From Thermoplasmata archaeon (GTDB taxonomy: Archaea; Thermoplasmatota; Thermoplasmata; Thermoplasmatales; Thermoplasmataceae): DNA of 11,394 bases. Within the stretch, counting starts at the first letter, position 1. Each line of letters starts with the position of its first letter. The stretch lies in assembly GCA_021797385.1 (NCBI GenBank), contig JAJZZW010000052.1, positions 1 through 11,394 on the forward strand, in the 5' to 3' direction. Below, in pieces: positions 7,321 to 11,394 of the stretch. The translations under genes were made by a program, and so were the position numbers. The notes under the pieces are model-generated. The model was not told the origin of the DNA. It worked only from the letters and a program-made list of their open reading frames with translations, and did no database searches.

Positions 7321-8541
7321 ATGATAGCAGTAACAGCATGGGAATGGATAGGTCTGTTCATCGGAATGATTGTAGGAGGCCTTGCAGAAGCATGGGGTAT
7401 TTCAAATCCAGAAATTTTGATAAGGCTCGGAAAATTCCAGGACAGATTATTTATAGGATGTATAGCAATAGCAATAGGCGCCGGTGCATTGGCATTATAC
7501 GGCCTAGCAGCGCTGGGGGTATCTTTCCACTGGGGAGTCAAGCCTGACTACGTATGGGGAGTTGCACTGGGAGCAGCCATATTCGGTACAGGAATAGCGG
7601 TATCTGGATATGTTCCCGGAACAATATGGATGGCCCTTGGAGAAGGAAGGAGAGATGCAGTATATGCAGTTTTCGGAGGTTTACTGGGTGCAGCTTCATG
7701 GACAATGATATATCAAACATCATTCGGCCACTGGCTGGTAACATATGACAACTTCGGTGAAATATACTTCGGTGGAAAAGTAGATACTAATCTATATATA
7801 GGTTTTGGAATAGCCGTAGTATGGACAATTCTGATGTTCGGAGTAGCATACATGTTACCCAGATACAAGGGCGGAAAGAGCTGTTTTTACCAGTCATCGC
7901 ATAAAAACTATAAGCCCACAACAGCAGAGGAGGAGCAGAATATAGAATCTTCAATGGTATTGCAGGAGGGTGCATCCATGCCAATGGGCAATGGAACCAC
8001 TGCCGAGGAATTCAATTACCATTATACTGTATCATCCAATTTATTCGGAAAGGTAATGTTAACAGTGGGCATAGTAATAGGCCTGACAGTTGTACTTGAA
8101 ATGTTCTTACACCAGATACTTGGCGAATCAACAACATTTTCATGGATAGCAGCAGAGCTGTGGCTACCTGCTTCATACTGGAAATACAGTGAGATAGTGG
8201 TTACAACAATAGGCTGGGAGCCTTTCAGCGATATAGGTACATTATTCGGTGCTTTCCTCTTCTCTGTATTCGTAACCAGAAGATTCCAGGCCTTCAACAA
8301 GGTAATACCACCATCATGGGAATCCAGATTTGGAGGCAGTGAAATCAAGAGAGCAGGAGGAGCTTTCAGCGGAGCATTCATGATGCTTCTCGGTGCCAGG
8401 ATGGCAGATGGATGTGCATCAGGTCATATATTGAGCGGTGATCTGCAGATGGCAGTAAGCAGTCTTGAATTCTTCGTGATTGTAATAATATTTCTGTTAA
8501 TAGCCGTACGCCTGATCTATAAAACCAAAAGGAGTGAGTAA
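7321..8541 (+). CDS. YeeE/YedE-family sulfur-compound transporter
   Basis: The 406-residue protein has about nine or ten membrane segments in two homologous halves, as in YeeE/YedE (TsuA-like) permeases, which import thiosulfate or related reduced sulfur. The N-terminal half has GTGIAVSGYVPGTIWMALGEG (89-109), matching the family signature G-x-C-P-G-T but with V98 in place of cysteine. The C-terminal half has ADGCASGHILSG with C365 in the conserved position. Other cysteines are C47 and one in a long hydrophilic loop of roughly 50 residues (about 185-238). It heads an operon with the small membrane gene that follows directly, and DsrE-like genes lie on both sides, supporting sulfur uptake. The long loop and missing cysteine set it apart from well-studied members; substrate is uncertain. 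Confidence 0.85.
   Translation: MIAVTAWEWIGLFIGMIVGGLAEAWGISNPEILIRLGKFQDRLFIGCIAIAIGAGALALYGLAALGVSFHWGVKPDYVWGVALGAAIFGTGIAVSGYVPGTIWMALGEGRRDAVYAVFGGLLGAASWTMIYQTSFGHWLVTYDNFGEIYFGGKVDTNLYIGFGIAVVWTILMFGVAYMLPRYKGGKSCFYQSSHKNYKPTTAEEEQNIESSMVLQEGASMPMGNGTTAEEFNYHYTVSSNLFGKVMLTVGIVIGLTVVLEMFLHQILGESTTFSWIAAELWLPASYWKYSEIVVTTIGWEPFSDIGTLFGAFLFSVFVTRRFQAFNKVIPPSWESRFGGSEIKRAGGAFSGAFMMLLGARMADGCASGHILSGDLQMAVSSLEFFVIVIIFLLIAVRLIYKTKRSE
8530..8537 (+). promoter_or_regulatory. Shine-Dalgarno site deciding the start of the small membrane gene
   Basis: AGGAGTGA at the very end of the YeeE gene lies five bases before ATG 8543. It favours that ATG over the in-frame GTG at 8534, which the site itself overlaps. 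Confidence 0.6.
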
Positions 8542-8542
8542 G

Positions 8543-8893
8543 ATGGAAGACAAGAAAACCTATGATAAAACTAATGTCAAATCAGACGATGAAGTAGAAA
8601 GGGCAGTAGAGCTCGAAAGGTCTGAAGAACCCAAGCAGAAAAATGAAACGGGAATAAGGATATTTATTATAATTATGACCGGAATAATAATTCTTGCTGC
8701 GGCACTGACAGAAGGAACATACAATGGCTATGATCCGGATCCTAACGACGTTGCCATAACAGGATTCTTTGCAATAGTAACAATCCTGATGACGGCAGTA
8801 TGGTACAGGTCTAAGTACAATAACTTCTCCTATAAGCCTGATGAATTCAGAAGGCATTATAAGAAAATGAAAAAGGACAGGGAAAAGAAATAA
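8543..8893 (+). CDS. Small two-helix membrane protein coupled to the YeeE transporter
   Basis: A 116-residue protein with no family I recognise. Residues 1-37 are charged and acidic-rich, 38-57 (ending ILAAALTEG) and 70-88 (VAITGFFAIVTILMTAVWY) are membrane helices, and the tail from 90 is strongly basic. By the positive-inside rule both ends would face the cytoplasm, with the short loop containing YDPDPND outside. The start lies one base past the YeeE stop codon, so the two are surely co-transcribed and probably translationally coupled. An accessory subunit of the transporter, or a cytoplasmic docking tail for a carrier protein, would fit; this is inference. An in-frame GTG at 8534 would add three residues. 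Confidence 0.7.
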   Translation: MEDKKTYDKTNVKSDDEVERAVELERSEEPKQKNETGIRIFIIIMTGIIILAAALTEGTYNGYDPDPNDVAITGFFAIVTILMTAVWYRSKYNNFSYKPDEFRRHYKKMKKDREKK

Positions 8894-8898
8894 ATAAA

Positions 8899-8911
8899 TT
8901 TTTAATTTTTT
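8899..8911 (+). terminator. U-rich terminator after the YeeE operon
   Basis: T5 (8899-8903) and T6 (8906-8911) runs follow closely on the stop codon of the small membrane gene. This is typical of archaeal U-tract termination, with no hairpin. Confidence 0.4.
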
Positions 8912-8979
8912 ATAAGTTTCAGAGTTAAATACTTATTTGACGGTCAATAATTTGTGATACTATGATATAAAATGAAAAT

Positions 8980-9013
8980 TGATATATATTAAAATATAAT
9001 GAAAGATAGTGAT
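8980..9013 (+). promoter_or_regulatory. Candidate promoter and partial Shine-Dalgarno of the second DsrE-like gene
   Basis: The AT-rich box GATATATATTAAAATATAAT (8981-9000) precedes ATG 9019, and GTGAT at 9009-9013 is a partial Shine-Dalgarno with five bases of spacing. The gene may therefore have its own promoter besides any read-through from the YeeE operon. Confidence 0.35.
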
Positions 9014-9018
9014 GAAAA

Positions 9019-9366
9019 ATGGCAAAAATATTTGTGATTCTGACAAAAGGAAAGGATGACTTGAATATGGTCAATGTAGCCGCTAATTTTGCATATAGCG
9101 CAGTTAAGAATGCAGGCGCAACAGTTAATTTTATGTTTCTGGGAAGAGGTGTAGAAAATTTGCTGAAGGATTCCAATGGTATAAAGCCTATTGTGGACCT
9201 GGTCAACCTGATGAAATCAGCAAATATAGAAGTAACATATTGCAAGGTTTCTGCAAAGGGAATCGGTCTCCCGGAAAGCCTGTTAATGGATGGAATTGAA
9301 CCAGTAATGGGTGGTATACAGACAGCGAAAGAAGTGGATGCAGGATTTTCTGTAGTTACTTTTTAA
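9019..9366 (+). CDS. DsrE/DsrF-like small sulfur-relay protein (paralog 2)
   Basis: The 115-residue protein shows the DsrE pattern: strand KIFVILTKG, helix NVAANFAYSAVKNAGA, strand TVNFMFLGRGVENLL, helix IVDLVNLMKSA, then strand IEVTYCKVSAKG with C75 at the family's persulfide-carrying position. C75 is its only cysteine. It ends in AKEVDAGFSVVTF, parallel to the ending of the protein at 6135, with which it aligns over most of its length. It lies 125 bases after the small membrane gene in the same direction. The likely role is accepting or moving sulfur imported by the YeeE protein in the cytosol; reaction and partners are inferred. U-rich tracts follow the stop (9377-9381). Confidence 0.8.
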   Translation: MAKIFVILTKGKDDLNMVNVAANFAYSAVKNAGATVNFMFLGRGVENLLKDSNGIKPIVDLVNLMKSANIEVTYCKVSAKGIGLPESLLMDGIEPVMGGIQTAKEVDAGFSVVTF

Positions 9367-9528
9367 ATTTAAATAATTTTTATTAAAAGTTTAAGATAAA
9401 ATTTACATATTTGTTTCTTGAGCATCCATCCATCTGTTAATTCTAAATCCTATGATAGATAATAATCACAATCAATATTCATAACTTAACATGCTGAAAA
9501 GGTCATAAAAAGTACATTTATTGTAGGA

Positions 9529-9657
9529 GGACAATCAATAAAGAGCAGATATAGGGAAAGAGTACCCACGGACTGTGGGGAATTTATGCCCGTGGAGGAA
9601 CCGGCCAATACATTAAGGCAAGCCAGTCCCGTAGAAGCGGGAAGCCCCATGCGTTAG
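9529..9657 (+). pseudogene. tnpB: tnpB 3' fragment (last 42 codons)
   Basis: In one frame the DNA translates without a stop as GQSIKSRYRERVPTDCGE, then PVEEPANTLRQASPVEAG and SPMR before TAG at 9655-9657. The RVPTDCGE, PVE-(S/E)-xTLRQ and PVEAGSP blocks are the characteristic C-terminus of archaeal IS200/IS605 (IS1341-type) TnpB. The RuvC domain and zinc finger that should come before are absent: the frame closes with TAA at 9487-9489 and the upstream bases are AT-rich spacer. A working TnpB is about 370-430 residues, so this is a remnant. No tnpA is nearby. Confidence 0.8.
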
Positions 9658-9674
9658 CTTGGGGAGGAAGTCAC
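9540..9674 (+). ncRNA. Omega-RNA (reRNA)-like scaffold of the decayed IS200/IS605 element
   Basis: The region overlaps the tnpB 3' end and runs past it to GGAAGTCAC at 9666-9674, the usual end of these elements. Three local hairpins can be drawn: CCCAC/GTGGG (9565-9569 with 9575-9579), TCCCG/CGGGA (9627-9631 with 9638-9642), and CCCCA/TGGGG (9645-9649 with 9660-9664), whose stem continues after one mismatch with two more GC pairs around a GTTA loop. CCACGG (9566-9571) could instead pair with CCGTGG (9590-9595). It is clearly richer in G+C than its surroundings. A guide, if any, would be the bases just after about 9674. Whether it is transcribed is unknown. Confidence 0.6.
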
Positions 9675-9818
9675 CACTAACTGCCCAAGATCAATACCAA
9701 TATATAGACAAAAAGGTAAGATAATAGTATGTTTCAGTTGCCTATAAGTGACATCTAAAATTACATATATGATCATAGAAGATGGTTACGTTTTAGAATA
9801 GTTTGATAGTATTCCCAC

Positions 9819-11060
9819 TCAGCAGTACCACTGTATTATTTTTGATAGCATTAGTTTTTCGTCTTCTGAAATTTCTTTATACTCATCAGCCTGTCGCGTC
9901 AAATAATCACAAAGATAAATTTTGGTGGGTTCATTTCTGGAAATAATTTCAACAATAGTCTGCATTCCCTCCTTTTCCATTTTAGCATGTGCACTAATTT
10001 CAATATATTTGGTTAGATAATAAAAACTGAAATATCTTTTCAGTAATAATGCAGCCTCATCCAGAGATTCTTTATAATTACCCAGATGATCCAGAATAAT
10101 AGCTCTGTTATGATGGTACAAAGGTTCTTCCACATCCAGTTGTATGGCTATATTTGACTCTTTTAAAGCCTCCTTATATCGTTTTAAATACTCAAGATTT
10201 ACAGCTTTTGCATGATAATACCACGGTTCATCAGCATCAAGCTGTATAGCCCTATCATATTCCTCAATTGCCTCTTCATAACGGTCGAGTGCCTCTAATG
10301 TTCTGGCTTTTAATGAATGCCACAATGCCTCTTCTGGTTGAACTTTTATTGCCAAATCACATTGTTTTAAAGCCTCTTCGTTGTGCTTATTTCTAGTTAA
10401 TCTATGGATTTTCCAGTAGCGATCCAATGACTCGCCCGTAGCAATGCTTAGTGCTCTACTGCATTCTTTTATATTAGCTTCATTACGTTCCAGTATGGAC
10501 AATGTGGTGGATTTGTTAAAGCAGAATGCGGAGTTATCAGTTCCGAGCTTTTTTGCCGCGTGATATTCCTTTAATGTCTCATTATAACGTCCTAAATCCC
10601 CCAGTTCTTCTGCGAAATCGACATGGTACTCTGGTTCGTCAGGATACAGTTCCAGTATTCCACTGAATTCTTCCAGGATTTCTTCATCTCTTCCAATAGC
10701 CTTCAGGTTTGTAATCCTACCGTATCGGTATCCAACATCATCTGGTTCAAGGTCTATTGCCATACTATAGTCATCTGCAGCCTCGGCAAAGCGTCTGAGT
10801 TTATTAAATATAGCAGCACGGGTAATGTAATACACAGCATTAAGCGGATCAAGTTTTACTGTTATGTTAGATTCGTCAAGAGCATCTTCATACCTGGTAA
10901 GAGAATACAAAGCATTGCTTTTAGAGTTATGGTACTTCGGGTCTTCTGGGGCTTTTTCTATAGCAGCTATATATTCCTTTAAAGCCTGTTCATATTTACC
11001 GGCAAAATATAATTTTTCTCCCTTTTTATAGTGATAATCTGCATTGTTAGAATCTGGCAT
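9819..11060 (-). CDS. TPR-repeat protein of ten tandem 34-residue units
   Basis: The 413-residue soluble protein has no signal peptide. Residues 6-345 divide without any gap into ten units of exactly 34 residues (starting at 6, 40, 74, 108, 142, 176, 210, 244, 278 and 312), most ending in a D/E-P/A-x-(D/E/N) turn and beginning with a (P/A)-x-Y-(H/Y) block. Unit 8 (ALEALDRYEEAIEEYDRAI core) is nearest the TPR consensus; units 6 and 7 are the most diverged. Residues 346-413 form a non-repeat helical cap ending in QWYC. Such superhelices bind partner proteins or peptides; no enzymatic domain is present, so the partner is unknown. TATA-like ATATATAATA at 11081-11090 lies 21-30 bases before the ATG, with no ribosome binding site. 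The gene stands alone. Confidence 0.88.
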   Translation of the reverse strand: MPDSNNADYHYKKGEKLYFAGKYEQALKEYIAAIEKAPEDPKYHNSKSNALYSLTRYEDALDESNITVKLDPLNAVYYITRAAIFNKLRRFAEAADDYSMAIDLEPDDVGYRYGRITNLKAIGRDEEILEEFSGILELYPDEPEYHVDFAEELGDLGRYNETLKEYHAAKKLGTDNSAFCFNKSTTLSILERNEANIKECSRALSIATGESLDRYWKIHRLTRNKHNEEALKQCDLAIKVQPEEALWHSLKARTLEALDRYEEAIEEYDRAIQLDADEPWYYHAKAVNLEYLKRYKEALKESNIAIQLDVEEPLYHHNRAIILDHLGNYKESLDEAALLLKRYFSFYYLTKYIEISAHAKMEKEGMQTIVEIISRNEPTKIYLCDYLTRQADEYKEISEDEKLMLSKIIQWYC

Positions 11061-11245
11061 GAAAATTATATTCTAGAACTATATATAATAATTATTGTAC
11101 AAAATCTACCCCGAAAAACCATATGCTTTGAAATATGGAGAACGTCATTGAACTATATCATATAATTGTAAAAAAATATTAAATAATTATAATTATCCAT
11201 GGTAAAATAAATAATCGTAATTTTACTGTTTGACAAAAAAAATTT
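11061..11245 (-). terminator. Intergenic region with terminator-like signals for the right-edge gene and the TPR promoter
   Basis: Directly after the right-edge gene's stop, the minus strand has a T8 run (A-run 11235-11242 on plus). Further on are two inverted repeats: GTAAAAT/ATTTTAC (11202-11208 with 11220-11226) and CCATAT/ATATGG (11119-11124 with 11133-11138). On the minus strand the second hairpin is followed by T5 (11114-11118), a plausible intrinsic-type terminator shielding the TPR promoter at 11081-11090. Confidence 0.4.
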
Positions 11246-11394
11246 TTATTCTTCTGCTGATAGTTTATCCCTTAAATCCATAGCTTTCTGCCATGTTTTC
11301 TTTCTTATCAATCCAACATATCCACCTATGAAAATAGCCATGAATATTATGGAACTTGTGAATCCCACCACAGCTCCATAATCGATGAACAGAA
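11246..11394 (-). CDS. C-terminus of a membrane protein, probably a transporter (cut by window edge)
   Basis: From the right edge the minus strand reads 49 codons to TAA at 11246-11248. They encode one hydrophobic helix (YGAVVGFTSSIIFMAIFIGG) followed by a basic cytoplasmic tail with IRKKTWQKAMDLRDKL and a SAEE ending. This is how many secondary transporters end, but 49 residues are too few to name a family. The stop codon is followed at once by a T-rich tract. Confidence 0.6.
   Translation of the reverse strand, partial: LFIDYGAVVGFTSSIIFMAIFIGGYVGLIRKKTWQKAMDLRDKLSAEE

Larger units (their letters stand above)
9529..9674 (+). mobile_element. Remnant right end of an IS200/IS605-family (IS1341-type) element
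   Basis: The tnpB C-terminal codons, the sub-terminal hairpin at 9645-9664 and the terminal GTCAC (9670-9674) together make up the right end of such an element. I see no left-end hairpin within the 160 bases upstream, and these elements leave no target duplication, so the left boundary is not defined. The element can no longer move by itself. Confidence 0.7.

Noticed and set aside
7298..7324. Eight-codon ORF (ATG at 7298) whose TGA overlaps the YeeE start codon, like a regulatory leader peptide.
   Set aside because: No ribosome binding site; the TATA-like box at 7284-7295 would put transcription start at or after this ATG, so it is probably not in the message.
8022..8381. Long open frame on the minus strand within the YeeE gene (119 codons).
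   Set aside because: Opposite-strand shadow of a strongly supported membrane protein; composition and context give no support for a second gene.
9367..9528. Search for a left-end hairpin of the IS200/IS605 remnant, or a short non-autonomous element with both ends.
   Set aside because: No convincing hairpin upstream; only AT-rich spacer, so just the right end can be supported.
10623..10982. 119-codon open frame on the plus strand within the TPR gene.
   Set aside because: Mirrors the repeated TPR codons in reverse and has no family resemblance or start signals.

Overview
The window looks like chromosomal DNA of an acidophilic archaeon of the Thermoplasmatales (Ferroplasma/Acidiplasma-like). 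This is inference: the DNA is AT-rich, many genes have an archaeal TATA-like box about 20-35 bases before the start codon and no ribosome binding site (leaderless messages), and the gene families are archaeal (class I DhnA/DeoC-type aldolase, CARF-winged-helix regulator, HEPN/MNT pair, DsrE/YeeE sulfur genes). No rRNA, tRNA or CRISPR array is visible.

Region 1 (1-3993) is a candidate carbohydrate or polyol module. On the minus strand, in transcription order, lie an APC-type permease, a zinc-dependent medium-chain dehydrogenase and an FGGY sugar kinase cut by the left window edge. A class I aldolase is divergent on the plus strand. Between permease and aldolase is a promoter region with repeated TGATAAT half-sites. 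Uptake, oxidation, phosphorylation and aldol cleavage would form a coherent pathway, but the substrate is unknown.

Region 2 (3994-5941) holds a gene-free AT-rich stretch of about 510 bases, a HEPN/MNT two-gene unit (toxin-antitoxin-like, minus strand) and a multi-pass membrane protein of uncertain family.

Region 3 (6135-9366) is a sulfur-handling island. Two small paralogous DsrE-like proteins, each with a conserved-position cysteine, flank a YeeE/YedE-type sulfur-compound transporter and a small two-helix membrane protein coupled to it. A CARF-winged-helix regulator is transcribed divergently from the transporter across 117 bases that carry both promoters and a perfect palindrome over the regulator's TATA box. 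The likely picture is uptake of a reduced sulfur species, handover to DsrE-like carriers, and control by a ligand-sensing regulator. Neither TusA nor Hdr genes are in the window.

Region 4 (9367-11394) contains the 3' end of a decayed IS200/IS605-type element. The last 42 codons of tnpB are still open and overlap three good hairpins of an omega-RNA-like scaffold. It is followed by a minus-strand protein made of ten exact 34-residue TPR units, and by the C-terminus of a membrane protein cut by the right edge.

The most interesting points are the CARF regulator facing a sulfur-uptake operon with no CRISPR nearby, the orphan omega-RNA/tnpB remnant, and the operator-like repeats in the permease/aldolase divergent promoter.
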